DNA of 41,022 nucleotides from CBDUXT01 sp965371245 (GCA_965371245.1 CBDUXT010000053.1:1-41022), one strand, 5' to 3'; shown: positions 8,862 through 18,069, counted from the stretch's first letter. A program made the numbers and translations. Notes: generated by a model not told the origin, from the sequence alone.

Positions 8862-9240
8862 GGGTGTGTGACAGTTTTGGCGGGGCGTGCAAAGCCATCT
8901 TGAGGGCGGCACGCCGGGTCAGAGCCGTGGGCGCAAGCCCACGGACACGATGCGAACAAGCGTGGTTTCTACGATACCAGACCGGTCACAGGGTTCGCGC
9001 CTTGTGCTCTGAAGACTGCCCGCCGATTCGGTCATGCACCCCAAGAGAAGGGGTGCGCGACAGTCTTGGCGGGGCATGCAAAGCCATCTTGAGGGCGGCA
9101 CGCCGAGTCAGAGCCGTGGGCGCAAGCCCACGGACACGATGCGAACAAGCATAGGGTTTCTACGATACCAGACCGGTCACAGGGCTCGCGCCCTGTGCTC
9201 TGAAGACTGCCCGCCGATTCGGTCATGCCCCCCCGGCAGA
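8862..9240. repeat. Two tandem copies of a ~190-bp structured repeat
   Basis: Copy 1 runs from about 8862 to 9040 and copy 2 from about 9051 to 9234, offset 189-191 bases and about 90% identical by eye. Each contains two hairpins. The first is CCGTGGGC/GCCCACGG with a GCAA loop (8925-8944 and 9114-9133). The second is CACAGGGC/GCCCTGTG with a TCGC loop in copy 2 (9178-9197) and a looser form in copy 1 (8987-9006). The differences in the copy 2 second hairpin restore perfect pairing. No gene is seen between the tRNA and the protease gene. This could be a dispersed planctomycete palindromic element or a small structured RNA. Confidence 0.8.
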
Positions 9241-9444
9241 ACCCGCGGATGAACCCCGGAAACGGAAATGCATGAGCAGCCCGTTTTCGTATCGGCCGCA
9301 AGCCGGTGCCATGCCAAACTCAGGTGTCCTTCGACGGGCGGGTAAGGAAGCGATGGGCCAGGGCAGGAGGGGCTCTGAGGAATCCGCTCCCTGACGAGCA
9401 CGGCTCGGTTCTTCCCGAGCCATCGAATGAGGAGTGGCGGCGCA

Positions 9445-10668
9445 CTAGCCAGTCGGCGCGTACTTGCGGCCGATACGTAGAACGATGGTCTTCGCGTGGC
9501 GGTTCCGCCAAACGGCAAGTCTAACATTGACGCCCGGGGTGGTGCCGCCCACGGTTGAGACTAAGTCCTCAACCCCACCCACCCGTGCGCCGTCGATCGA
9601 CAGGATGATGTCGTCCGGGAAAATGCCGCCTCGGTCAGCCGCGCGCCCTGGCAGCACGTCCGTGACCAACGCGCCATACGGTTTGTCCCAGCCCAGAATG
9701 GTACACTCCCTTTGCCAATATCGTGCACTACCAACCATCACCCCCAACGAGCCGGGACCGCCGTCGATCAGGTCGTCGAGTAGCTCGCGAACCTTCGAGG
9801 ACGGCACGGCAAAGCCGACACCGTCGTACCGGCCGCTGTTGGTCGCCATGGCCGTGTTCACGCCGATCACTTCGCCGCGCATGTTGACCAGCGGTCCGCC
9901 GCTGCTGCCTGGAGTGATGACGGCGTCGGTTTGAAGAAGTGTTCGATACCGGTTGCCACTGACTCGCACGTTTCGCCGGTCAACCGCGCTTACGATTCCC
10001 TTGGTGACCGAACCGTCGAGGCCGAAGGGGTTGCCGATGGCGAAGACATCGTCGCCGACCTGGGCCTGGTCGTCGGCAGCCAGGGGCAGCTCGTGCAGCC
10101 CGCCCAGTTCGATCTGAATCACCGCGAGGTCCGTCTCCCGGTCGAGGCCCAGAATCGTGGCGTCGGACTCCCGCCCGTCGGCCAGATACACGCGGATCTC
10201 GTCGGCGCCTGCGACGACATGGGCATTGGTAAGGATCCGCCCGTGCTCTGCGTCGAAGACAAAACCGCTACCCAGGCCATGCCGGAGGGAGCCCTCCGCG
10301 TCATCGTCATCGGTTGGTCTGTCCCGCGGGTTGTCCCCGGTTTCAATCTCCTTCGCGTCGGCCATGGCGCTGTCCAGGCGGCTGGTCTTGGGCGTCCGCG
10401 CACCCGCCGCATCGACGAGCCGCACGCGCTGCTCGGTTTCAATACTGACGACGGCCGGCGCGGCGAGCTTCGCCACGGTTCGACCGGCCTCGGACAGTTC
10501 GGACAAGCGGGCCGCGGAGGGTAACGTTTCACGAAGGGCCTGGAGCCGGCCTCGCTCCATGGCGTAGGAGACACGCTCAATGACGCGGAACTCGAGGAGA
10601 CAGAACAGCGCCAGCGAGGTAGCCGCGAAGACAAGAGCGAAGAGCCGGAGTTCGGAGCGTTTCTTCAT
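9445..10668 (-). CDS. HtrA/Deg-type trypsin-like serine protease with one PDZ domain
   Basis: The protein is 407 residues, starting at an ATG preceded by GAGGAA. An N-terminal membrane anchor or signal (residues about 9-25) is followed by a linker and a trypsin-like domain with the full triad: His150 in TNAHVV, Asp180 in DRETDLAV, and Ser256 in GSSGGPLV. One PDZ domain (about 325-400, with GRAADRGGIFPDDIILSIDG) follows, which makes the layout DegS-like rather than the two-PDZ DegP form. It is expected to act in the envelope on misfolded or regulatory proteins. The linker (about 105-128) is very acidic. It lies 265 bp downstream of the HAD gene on the same strand and may have its own promoter. 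Confidence 0.92.
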   Translation of the reverse strand: MKKRSELRLFALVFAATSLALFCLLEFRVIERVSYAMERGRLQALRETLPSAARLSELSEAGRTVAKLAAPAVVSIETEQRVRLVDAAGARTPKTSRLDSAMADAKEIETGDNPRDRPTDDDDAEGSLRHGLGSGFVFDAEHGRILTNAHVVAGADEIRVYLADGRESDATILGLDRETDLAVIQIELGGLHELPLAADDQAQVGDDVFAIGNPFGLDGSVTKGIVSAVDRRNVRVSGNRYRTLLQTDAVITPGSSGGPLVNMRGEVIGVNTAMATNSGRYDGVGFAVPSSKVRELLDDLIDGGPGSLGVMVGSARYWQRECTILGWDKPYGALVTDVLPGRAADRGGIFPDDIILSIDGARVGGVEDLVSTVGGTTPGVNVRLAVWRNRHAKTIVLRIGRKYAPTG

Positions 10669-10933
10669 GGGTTCCTCGTGCCTGACGGGCTGTTGCCGAA
10701 GCGGTGTACCCGGCCCGCCCGCTGCAACCCCACATGCCTCATCGTCTCTGTCGAGTCCGACCGACCTTGTGGGAACTGCCAATCAGCTAGTCTACGCTTC
10801 TTGAACGTCCGATTCCAAGCCGTTGTTCGGCCTGTTCGGCCAAAAATCGTCAATCTTCGTCGGAATTAAACTGACACTGTCGCCGACGTTGGGATCGAGA
10901 CCCGCGGTCTGACGAGTTCGCTGGGCTGCCGGC

Positions 10934-11599
10934 TCAATCCTTTCCCGCCAGTCGCACGAGTCCGGACGACGTCAGATCGGCAAGCCGCAAGACGATCTCG
11001 TCGGCCCCTGGGAACGATTCGGCCGGATGATGCATCAGGACGGCGACACATCGGGAACCGGCGGCGATCGCGGCCTCGATTCCCACCGGGGCATCCTCGA
11101 CGACGACACATCGACCGGGCTGCAGACCCAGTTGATCCGCGGCCAGGGAAAAGACCTGAGGGTCGGGCTTGCCGCGGGTGACATCATCACCGCTGACGAC
11201 CACGGACATGCAATGGGACACTCCCATGGCATCGAGCACCAGTTCGATGTTCAGTCGCGGCGCCGAGGACCCGACGGCCAGGCGCACGCCGGCGGCGTAC
11301 AGCTCCTTGACCAACTCGATCGCGCCTAGGACGACCGGTGGATTCTCGCGCACGAGGTCTCGGTAGATGGCTTCCTTCCGGTCAGCCAACGCTTGCATGC
11401 GCCGGTCGTCCACGTGGCCAAACAACGTGGGTATGATGTCACGGTTTTGACGCCCAAACGTCCGGCGGACCGCCTCGTCCGTGATCGCTTTCCCGTTCTC
11501 ATCGCCGAGCCTCCGCCAGCTCTCCAGATGAGGGGGCGCTGAGTCGATCAACACGCCGTCCATATCGAAAATCACGCCAACGTCACCCGCACCGCTCAT
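10934..11599 (-). CDS. HAD-superfamily hydrolase, beta-phosphoglucomutase/phosphatase-like
   Basis: The protein is 221 residues with all four HAD motifs: FDMDGVL (Asp12 and Asp14), VGSSAP, GKPDP with its Lys, and VVEDAPVG with its acidic pair. An alpha-helical cap lies between motifs I and II, the subfamily I layout of beta-phosphoglucomutases and sugar-phosphate phosphatases. The start at 11599 has GAGG five bases upstream; a GTG two codons earlier is less well placed. The substrate cannot be read from the sequence, but a small phosphorylated sugar is typical. It is transcribed divergently from the LtaS-like gene across about 240 bases. Confidence 0.9.
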   Translation of the reverse strand: MSGAGDVGVIFDMDGVLIDSAPPHLESWRRLGDENGKAITDEAVRRTFGRQNRDIIPTLFGHVDDRRMQALADRKEAIYRDLVRENPPVVLGAIELVKELYAAGVRLAVGSSAPRLNIELVLDAMGVSHCMSVVVSGDDVTRGKPDPQVFSLAADQLGLQPGRCVVVEDAPVGIEAAIAAGSRCVAVLMHHPAESFPGADEIVLRLADLTSSGLVRLAGKD

Positions 11600-11838
11600 G
11601 GCCACCTCATTTGTCTTGTTGAATGCACGTCGGTGTCCTCGACACTAGCGGCCATGGGCGTGGACGATTGTAACGGCCCGCCACCCTCGGGGAACCCGAA
11701 GCGGGCCAAGACCAAACGCGGCCCCGTCTTATCGGGTGTGGTCCGCGCGTTTTGGACCCGATATACTTCCCATGCAGGCCGGTTTCCGGGCCTGCGCATC
11801 GCCTGGGGCCGATGACCGGGCACCCGCAGGGTTCGCAA

Positions 11839-13491
11839 ATGAAAGACCTCGGTCAAAACGTCACGCGCGATGCCGACCCACCGACCACAACCGGTGACGC
11901 CGAGCGCCCCTCCCCCCGTTATGCCCCCACGCTGATGTTGGTCGTGTTCTGGGCGATGGTTCTCTTCTGCGTTCAGGAATACACCACCGGGTCCAACTAC
12001 CCGCTTACAGCGACCAAGGCCATCGGAAGCCGAGTCGTGCGGTTTCTGCTCGACGTGCTCGCCTGTGGTTCCGTTGTGCTTCTGGTACGCGGATGGATTC
12101 TACAGATCGTGTTGCTGGGTTCCACCGTTTCGCTGGCCGTCCTGATGGTTTACTACGAATACTTCGGGCGGGCGCTGACCTGGACCACAATCACGAACCA
12201 CTTCGGCGAAGGCGTGGCCGTCGGTGCCTATGCGCTCGACCTTGTTCGCTGGCAATCGTTTTCGTTGATCGTGGCGGCCGCCATCATGTTGGTCGTCCTT
12301 GCGCGGCGCGCGAATCGTCGCCCGATTCCGCCTCGCCGGCGCGTCACATGGGGCGCCGTCTCGGCCGGGTTGGTGGCCTTGTTGGCAGTCATCTCGACAC
12401 AGTACATCGATCCGGTCCGGAAGCTGACCACGTTCGGCACGGTCGATCGAATCGCCATGACCAACGGATACCTGCTCACATGGTACGGCGAGTGGCGTCA
12501 TCTGGATGGCCCGGCGCTCCTGTCGCGTGCGATGAAGGCGGCCGAGCTCAAGCAAAACCGATTGGTGCCGGTCGAAGCACCACTGTTGGTCGGTGAGAAA
12601 ACGGTCATCTTACAGGTCGAGAGTCTCGACTTCGCGGTTGTGAATGTTGACATGGACGACCAGCCCGTCATGCCGTTCCTACGCGAGCTCTCCCATCGCT
12701 CCATGTTCTTTCGGATCTCCGCGATTCACGAGTCCGGATCCTGCGACGCCGACTTTGTGATGCTGATGAACCTGTTCCCCGCCGGCGACGTCACCCCCTA
12801 CGCCGTTCCCGATTTCGACTTCGGTTCGTCCCTAGCGCGGCTGGCCCGCGGCTCCGGGTTTCGGTCCGTTTTTGTGCATGGCAACGATCGGAGTTTTTTC
12901 AACCGGGCTGCGGCCATCGGGCGGATGGGATTCGACCAGATGCTGTTTCGTGAAGATCTCGAGTCCGAGCACGGTTTGACGTCGCAGCACTGGGGAATCT
13001 CCGATCGGGATGTCCTCGCGGTGTCGAGCCGGCTGCTGCGCGAAGAGACTGGCCGCGCTCTTCATTTCATCATCACACTGACCAGCCACGGTCCCTTCAA
13101 TTTCCTGGATACCCGTGAGCGCGAGCTGTTCGCCTCACCGGGAAACCTCCGGGAGCAGTACCTGAACTCCATGCGGTACGTCGATACGCAGTTGCGGGCG
13201 TACATAGGCACGCTGCCGAAGGGAACGTTGATCATTCTCTACGGCGATCATTCCTCGCACGTGGATTATGGCCAGCCACCGCCGACCAGAGGGCGCGAGC
13301 CGGTGCCGCTTCTGATCCATCGCGTGGGCGGCGATCTGGCGGAACTTCAGGTCACCAGAGGACAGGCGATCGCCACCAGCGGTGAGCTAACAATGCTGGA
13401 CGTGGCGGGGTACATCTGGTCGATGTTCCGGCACGCCACCGTTGACGCGCCCAACAGCTCGAGCGAGGCGGCGGACGGCTCTGGACCATAG
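11839..13491 (+). CDS. LtaS-like membrane phosphoglycerol transferase / sulfatase-superfamily protein
   Basis: The protein is 550 residues. Four to five membrane segments occupy residues about 30-190, followed by an extracytoplasmic alkaline-phosphatase-superfamily domain. The domain carries the marks of lipoteichoic-acid synthases and OpgB-like enzymes: QVESLD, VHGNDRSFFNR, WGISDRD, ITLTSHGPF, YLNSMRYVD, and the metal site YGDHSSH (Asp470, His471). Where LtaS has its Thr nucleophile (KTSDAEF), this protein reads GSCDADF, so Ser301 would be the nucleophile. It presumably moves a phosphorylated headgroup onto an envelope glycan or lipid, though the donor is unknown. The start has AGGG about eight bases upstream; an ATG at 11812 is an alternative. 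Confidence 0.82.
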   Translation: MKDLGQNVTRDADPPTTTGDAERPSPRYAPTLMLVVFWAMVLFCVQEYTTGSNYPLTATKAIGSRVVRFLLDVLACGSVVLLVRGWILQIVLLGSTVSLAVLMVYYEYFGRALTWTTITNHFGEGVAVGAYALDLVRWQSFSLIVAAAIMLVVLARRANRRPIPPRRRVTWGAVSAGLVALLAVISTQYIDPVRKLTTFGTVDRIAMTNGYLLTWYGEWRHLDGPALLSRAMKAAELKQNRLVPVEAPLLVGEKTVILQVESLDFAVVNVDMDDQPVMPFLRELSHRSMFFRISAIHESGSCDADFVMLMNLFPAGDVTPYAVPDFDFGSSLARLARGSGFRSVFVHGNDRSFFNRAAAIGRMGFDQMLFREDLESEHGLTSQHWGISDRDVLAVSSRLLREETGRALHFIITLTSHGPFNFLDTRERELFASPGNLREQYLNSMRYVDTQLRAYIGTLPKGTLIILYGDHSSHVDYGQPPPTRGREPVPLLIHRVGGDLAELQVTRGQAIATSGELTMLDVAGYIWSMFRHATVDAPNSSSEAADGSGP

Positions 13492-13529
13492 AGGGAATCG
13501 CCGACGACGGGGATTACGATCGCAGGTAT

Positions 13530-13657
13530 GGGTGGCCCGCCTCTTCAGAGGCGGGGGACACGAATGGGTCCGGGATTCGCGCCTCCCGCGGCTAGAGCCA
13601 CGAAACTCGAATGGTCTCCGGATTCGCGTTCCCCACGGCTAAAGCCATGGGCCACCC
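13530..13657. repeat. Palindromic repeat element with GGGTGGCCC/GGGCCACCC ends
   Basis: A 128-bp element lies just after the LtaS-like gene. It is bounded by 9-bp complementary ends (13530-13538 and 13649-13657) and holds an inner hairpin CCGCCTCT/AGAGGCGG (13537-13554). A shorter copy occurs in the opposite orientation at 24432-24516, so it is a dispersed non-coding element. Confidence 0.75.
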
Positions 13658-13685
13658 AACCCGCAAGGTTCAGCGTGGCGAAGCA

Positions 13686-14558
13686 CTAAGCCGTCTTTTG
13701 GAACAGGACGACGAGTTGATCCCCGCGTCGTGATTCGACGCGACTCAGCCGGCGGGCCAACCAGGAAAATGGCGGAGGAAGTCGTTGGAGCCATCCGAGC
13801 GTCAGCACGCGGAGGACCAGTCGCAAAGACCACAGAGCCCGAAACGCCGGCGAGTAGGTCGACCAGGCGATCGTGGAAAGTTCCGGCGGGGCGAGCGAAC
13901 GGATTTGTCGATAAGGGTAGTGCCTGTGCCAAGGCGTTTGATCGAGCGTAAAGTCCGCGATCATCCCTCGCTGGGTGCGACGCCTGGAACCGAAGCGCTC
14001 CTCGTAGTAGCCTCGCTGCCGGAGGAGCTTTCCGTGGATGAACTCATGGAGCCGCGGCGCGACGAACTTGAAGTTGCCCGGATCAAGGAACGTCAGCGTT
14101 CCTTTGTGCGGCGTGGTCAGCAGCAGCAGCCCACCCGGTGCGAGCACGCGCGACAGTTCGCTCAGCACGGCCCGCTCGTCCACGACGTGTTCGATCACCT
14201 CCATAATGATCACCGTGTCGAACTGACCATCGCAAAACGGCAAGGGCTTTCCCGGGCGGATCGCGCGGACATTCGCGCCGCTATGCGAGGCCTCCGCCAG
14301 GGCATCCTCGTCGAGGTCAACGCCCCAGCGCTCGCTGGCACGGTCCGCGATGCGCGTCAGGAAGGTGCCCGAGCCGCAACCATAGTCGAGCACTTTCCCC
14401 AGCGGAAACGACAGCCAGGCGTCGGCATAGTCGTACCAAACGAGCGGTCGCTCCGGGTGCATGGTCCCAAACGCGGCGCGGTCCGGTTTCTTGAACGCCG
14501 GTGTGTCCGCGGACATCGTGCCCGGTCCTGGTCGATCGTCATGAACGCGCGTCGCCAT
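13686..14558 (-). CDS. Class I SAM-dependent methyltransferase
   Basis: The protein is 290 residues. It has motif I VLDYGCGSG (56-64), an acidic end of strand 2 in GVDLDEDAL, IIMEVIEHV for motif post-I/II, and LAPGGLLLLTTP, the pattern of UbiE/Methyltransf_11-type enzymes. A long basic C-terminal part (about 230-285) contains a hydrophobic stretch, suggesting association with a membrane lipid or glycan substrate. The start is uncertain: the first Met has no clear ribosome site, and Met15 (14516) has AGGA nine bases upstream. It is divergent from the secreted protein gene at 14690. Confidence 0.85.
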   Translation of the reverse strand: MATRVHDDRPGPGTMSADTPAFKKPDRAAFGTMHPERPLVWYDYADAWLSFPLGKVLDYGCGSGTFLTRIADRASERWGVDLDEDALAEASHSGANVRAIRPGKPLPFCDGQFDTVIIMEVIEHVVDERAVLSELSRVLAPGGLLLLTTPHKGTLTFLDPGNFKFVAPRLHEFIHGKLLRQRGYYEERFGSRRRTQRGMIADFTLDQTPWHRHYPYRQIRSLAPPELSTIAWSTYSPAFRALWSLRLVLRVLTLGWLQRLPPPFSWLARRLSRVESRRGDQLVVLFQKTA

Positions 14559-14689
14559 AGGTATACGGGTTCTTCGACCGGTTCCGCCCTGTCCATGAAC
14601 GGACGTCGCGTCCGCGATGTCGGCAATGGCTGCGGCTTAGCCGCCCCCTTACCGGTTCCACTACATCCTCGATCCACAGGGAGCATGAC

Positions 14690-15634
14690 ATGATACGAAT
14701 CCAGTGGCTCATGGCGATGGTCTTGACGATCCCGGTCGCGCTTGCGGCAGCTCCCGTTGCCGGCCAGGCGGGACCGCAAGCGATTCGCGCCGGTGACACG
14801 GGCGACCGCCTTCTCTCGGTCATACTCATTCTGAGCCGGCGGCACGCTGGGGGCGATGCCCGGATTGTCGAGGCGCTGGATAGTCCCGGGTTGTCGTGGT
14901 TTACGCACGTCCTGCTGCACGTCCCATCGTGGCAGGAATATCCGGACGCCGCGAACCACCCCCTGGTCCTCAAAGCAGTCGAGCAGTGCCGCAAGCGCGG
15001 CGTTCCAGTGATCTGGGGCCGCTGGCTCTGGGTCGCCTGGCCACGTGACGGACGCGAGGCACACATCAACGACCATTTCGATCCTTCGTTCTATGAGCGC
15101 ACCATCCGAACCGTCAAACGCGAGGCGAAGGCCCTCGGAGCCGTCGGAACCGTGCTGGACGTCGAGCCGTACGGTGCTTGCCCGCAGCGCGCATCCATAA
15201 AGAGGACGAACCTGACGGCGGATCAGCGGCACCGTATGCAGCGGGCGATCGAGCAGGCGGTTTCCGTCGCCGAGCCGGTGACGTACGTCTTCCCCACCAG
15301 TTCGCCCCGGCCCGGTGCGTTTCATTGGGCGCTGACCGGCCTGGGAGAGTTGCGTTGCGACGCCCGGACGTACTACACCGAGCCGCCCCGGTACCGAGTG
15401 CCGAAGATCCGCCCACCCGAAGGCTGCGTCCATCGCCTTGACTTGTGGGGCACCTATGTCGGTCTCGGCGGGCCAAAGGACACGCTGGCCGGTGGACTCA
15501 CCAAGTTGACGATCGATCAGGCGAAGGCTCTGGAACTTCCGCGGATCAAGCGGGACTATCCGGAATGCCGGGGGATCTGGGTCTACGTGGATCATGCGCA
15601 ACTGCCGGAGGTACTACGCGCGTGGCAGCAGTGA
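14690..15634 (+). CDS. Secreted protein of unknown function, possibly TIM-barrel glycosidase-like
   Basis: The protein is 314 residues with a signal peptide (MIRIQWLMAMVLTIPVALAA..., cut near residue 25) and GGGAG before the start. The body alternates predicted strands and helices. Conserved-looking segments include VIWGRWLWVAWP, GTVLDVEPYG with an acidic pair at a strand end, and YVFPTSSPRPG, which recall the barrel of glycoside-hydrolase-like proteins. I cannot name a family. The secreted location is well supported; the enzymatic role is a guess. Confidence 0.75.
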   Translation: MIRIQWLMAMVLTIPVALAAAPVAGQAGPQAIRAGDTGDRLLSVILILSRRHAGGDARIVEALDSPGLSWFTHVLLHVPSWQEYPDAANHPLVLKAVEQCRKRGVPVIWGRWLWVAWPRDGREAHINDHFDPSFYERTIRTVKREAKALGAVGTVLDVEPYGACPQRASIKRTNLTADQRHRMQRAIEQAVSVAEPVTYVFPTSSPRPGAFHWALTGLGELRCDARTYYTEPPRYRVPKIRPPEGCVHRLDLWGTYVGLGGPKDTLAGGLTKLTIDQAKALELPRIKRDYPECRGIWVYVDHAQLPEVLRAWQQ

Positions 15635-15743
15635 CGGCGGGGAAACGCGCCGGCGGTCGATCGGTCGAAACGGTCGCTTGCTCTTCCGGCTCTGATAGGC
15701 ACCAGCGAACCGATACAAGCGGCTGATAGGTTCGGCTGAACCG

Positions 15744-16040
15744 AGCCGCGACCGTCAGGGAGCGGTCTTCCGGAGCGTCGATTACGCTTGCGCTTCCGCT
15801 CCCCCTCGATCGCGGCTCGGATTATCGATCGCTTCAGCCGGGTGCCCCATCCTTCGCTTTTGGCGAAGGGTGGGGGACGGACGAACCCGACGAGCGCCAG
15901 CGTATCCCGTCCTGCCCAACTGGACACCTGACCGAAGGATACGCCACGTCTGCCGATAAGCATGGTCGCGCAAGCGTGAGCCATGCCACCCGCGGATCGC
16001 CGGCACTGCGGTCCTGGTCCGCTCCCTCACGGTCGCGGCT
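15744..16040. repeat. ~297-bp stretch bounded by 22-bp inverted repeats
   Basis: A 22-bp sequence at 15744-15765 (beginning AGCCGCGACCGT) is matched, with one mismatch, by its complement at 16019-16040. Between them lie a 13-bp stem with one G-T pair and a TTTTG loop at 15845-15875, and an imperfect palindrome around 15960-15987. No gene is visible in 15635-16204. The layout resembles a non-autonomous MITE or a cluster of REP-type palindromes. Confidence 0.6.
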
Positions 16041-16204
16041 CGGAGAAAAAGCCCGCAGCTCGGAAAACCGATCGCTTCATCCTTGCATTGCCCCACTGTG
16101 GCAAACCTCGTAAGCTCCCGATGTTGATCGGAGAAGTTCGGCGGTGTGGCCGCCGCGGAGCCGATCCGGCGATGTTCGGGATCATACAGAGGAGATCGCA
16201 CGCC

Positions 16205-17812
16205 ATGTCTACAATCACTCGTCCTTGCATTTCGTTTCCACTCGTTGTGATCGCTTGCCTGGTTTCTTTCGGCTGTGCGCACGGTCCCAAGGTGTCCGAG
16301 CCCGCCGTGTCATCAGACACGCACATGGCGACCGCGGAACCGGCGCCGTTCGCCATGCTCCCCCGCGCGCTGGTGAGCTTCGGCGCGGCCGTCGCGGGCG
16401 ATTCGCTGTACGTCATCGGCGGAAGTATCGGCAAGACGCATCAGTATTCGACCGAGAGCGTCTCGCGAGCGTTCTATCGGCTGGACCTGCGCGACCCCAC
16501 GACGTGGGACGAACCGGCCGAGGGCGTCGGGCGACAGAGTGTCGCACTTGTGGCACATGGCGGCAAAGTCTACCGCATCGGCGGCATGGAGCCACGGAAC
16601 CTTCCTGGCGAGCCGGCGCAAACGCCCTCAGTCGCCGAGGTGGCCGCCTTCGATCCGTCGTCGGGTTCCTGGACCCAGCTTCCGCCGCTGCCCGAGCCGC
16701 GTTCGTCACATGACGCGGCCGTCCTGGACGGAAAAATCTATGTCATCGGCGGTTGGAACCTGCGTGTCGATGGTGACACCTCATGGCACTCGACGGTTCA
16801 TGTCATGGACCTGACGCTCGCCGAACCACGCTGGCGCCCGCTTCCTTCGGCCCCGTTTCAACGCCGTGCGCTGGCTGTCGCGGCGGCGGCGGGAAAGGTC
16901 TTCGCCATCGGCGGCATGGCCCCCGACGGCATCTCCCGCAAGGTGGACGTCTTCGACACCGTGACCGAGACCTGGTCGAAAGCACCGGACCTGCCCACCG
17001 GCGGCTTCGCCGTCTCCGCCTTCGGCATCGGCGACAACGTCTATTGCAACGGACAGGACGGGATCGTCTACCGCCTTTCGACCGCGACCGGCGCCAAGTG
17101 GGAAACCGCCGGCCGGCTGGACAGGCCCAGGTTCTTCCACCGGCTGGTCGGAACGCCACAGGGTGAGCTCCTGGCGATCGGCGGCGCGGGCGACGGCGGG
17201 CGACTCCGTGATATCGAACGCTTCGTCGTCGATGGCGCAGGCGGTGCGAGAACCTTCGACTTCACGGACCCGAAGAACAGCAGCGGCGTCTCGTTTCTGC
17301 TCGACTCGGCGCTGGAGCCCATCGTCGGCGTCGCGTCAGGCATATCCGGCACCGTGACGTTCGATCCGCAAGCGCCCGAGCAAACAACGGGCAGGATCAG
17401 CGTCGATGTGATGTCCATGAACGTCGCCAACGAAATGATGAAGAAGCTCATGCTCGGCCACTGGCTCGACCCGACAGAGTTCCCCACCGTGGACCTCGTT
17501 TTCAAACGCGTGGCCGCGGTGAAGACGGATGGGGACAACGGCTTCGAACTGACCGTCGTCGGGGACTTCACTTGTCACGGCGTGACCAAGGAAATCACGG
17601 TTCCCATCCAGGTAGCATTCTTGCCGGGTCGGCTTGCGGACCGCGTCAAGGGCAAGGAGGGCGACCTGCTTGTTCTGCGCTCGACGTTCTCCATCCTGCG
17701 CTCGGACTATGACATCTACCCCGGCACTGCCCTCGACACGGTGGCCGACGAGGTGCAGTTGCACGTGACCATCGTAGGAGCCTGCCCGCGTTCGGCGAAA
17801 ACCGAGGGCTAG
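16205..17812 (+). CDS. Kelch-repeat lipoprotein fused to a YceI-like domain
   Basis: The protein is 535 residues. The start follows GAGGAG and opens a signal sequence ending SFGC (Cys24), a slightly imperfect lipobox. Residues about 50-330 contain at least five kelch motifs (VIGGS, RIGGM, VIGGW, AIGGM, AIGGAG, each with a following Tyr/Trp pattern), so a beta-propeller is expected. From about 345 to the end the sequence fits the YceI family, a lipocalin-like barrel that binds isoprenoid lipids: FDFTDPKNSSGVSF, GTVTFDP, LGHWLDPTEFPTVDLVFK, GDFTCHGVTKEITVPI. Kelch plus YceI in one lipoprotein is unusual. A perfect palindrome lies 52 bases after the stop. Confidence 0.85.
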   Translation: MSTITRPCISFPLVVIACLVSFGCAHGPKVSEPAVSSDTHMATAEPAPFAMLPRALVSFGAAVAGDSLYVIGGSIGKTHQYSTESVSRAFYRLDLRDPTTWDEPAEGVGRQSVALVAHGGKVYRIGGMEPRNLPGEPAQTPSVAEVAAFDPSSGSWTQLPPLPEPRSSHDAAVLDGKIYVIGGWNLRVDGDTSWHSTVHVMDLTLAEPRWRPLPSAPFQRRALAVAAAAGKVFAIGGMAPDGISRKVDVFDTVTETWSKAPDLPTGGFAVSAFGIGDNVYCNGQDGIVYRLSTATGAKWETAGRLDRPRFFHRLVGTPQGELLAIGGAGDGGRLRDIERFVVDGAGGARTFDFTDPKNSSGVSFLLDSALEPIVGVASGISGTVTFDPQAPEQTTGRISVDVMSMNVANEMMKKLMLGHWLDPTEFPTVDLVFKRVAAVKTDGDNGFELTVVGDFTCHGVTKEITVPIQVAFLPGRLADRVKGKEGDLLVLRSTFSILRSDYDIYPGTALDTVADEVQLHVTIVGACPRSAKTEG

Positions 17813-17864
17813 TGCCGTTTCCAGAAAGGTGGTGCGACTCTTCACGGGTCCGGTCGTCGGGTGG

Positions 17865-17888
17865 CATGGCCACGCTTGCGTGGCCATG
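17865..17888. repeat. Perfect 11-bp palindrome downstream of the kelch-YceI gene
   Basis: CATGGCCACGC, a TT spacer and the exact complement form a 24-base palindrome. There is no T-run, so it is more likely a REP-type element than an intrinsic terminator. Related palindromic wording (GCATGG...GCCATGC) occurs near 15960-15987. Confidence 0.65.
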
Positions 17889-18069
17889 TGTTCGGTGGCT
17901 CATGCATGCCCGCGCCTCCGGCCTGGGCAGTCCGCCCAAGAAAACGAAACAACGTTCTTGCAAACGGCACCAGCGCTCGCAACCCCACTCGTTGAGGACA
18001 TGCTCCGATCGGTTTTTGCTGAAGGCAAGGTCAACAGTCGGCCGTCCAAGAGCCGACAAGGAGAACCCC

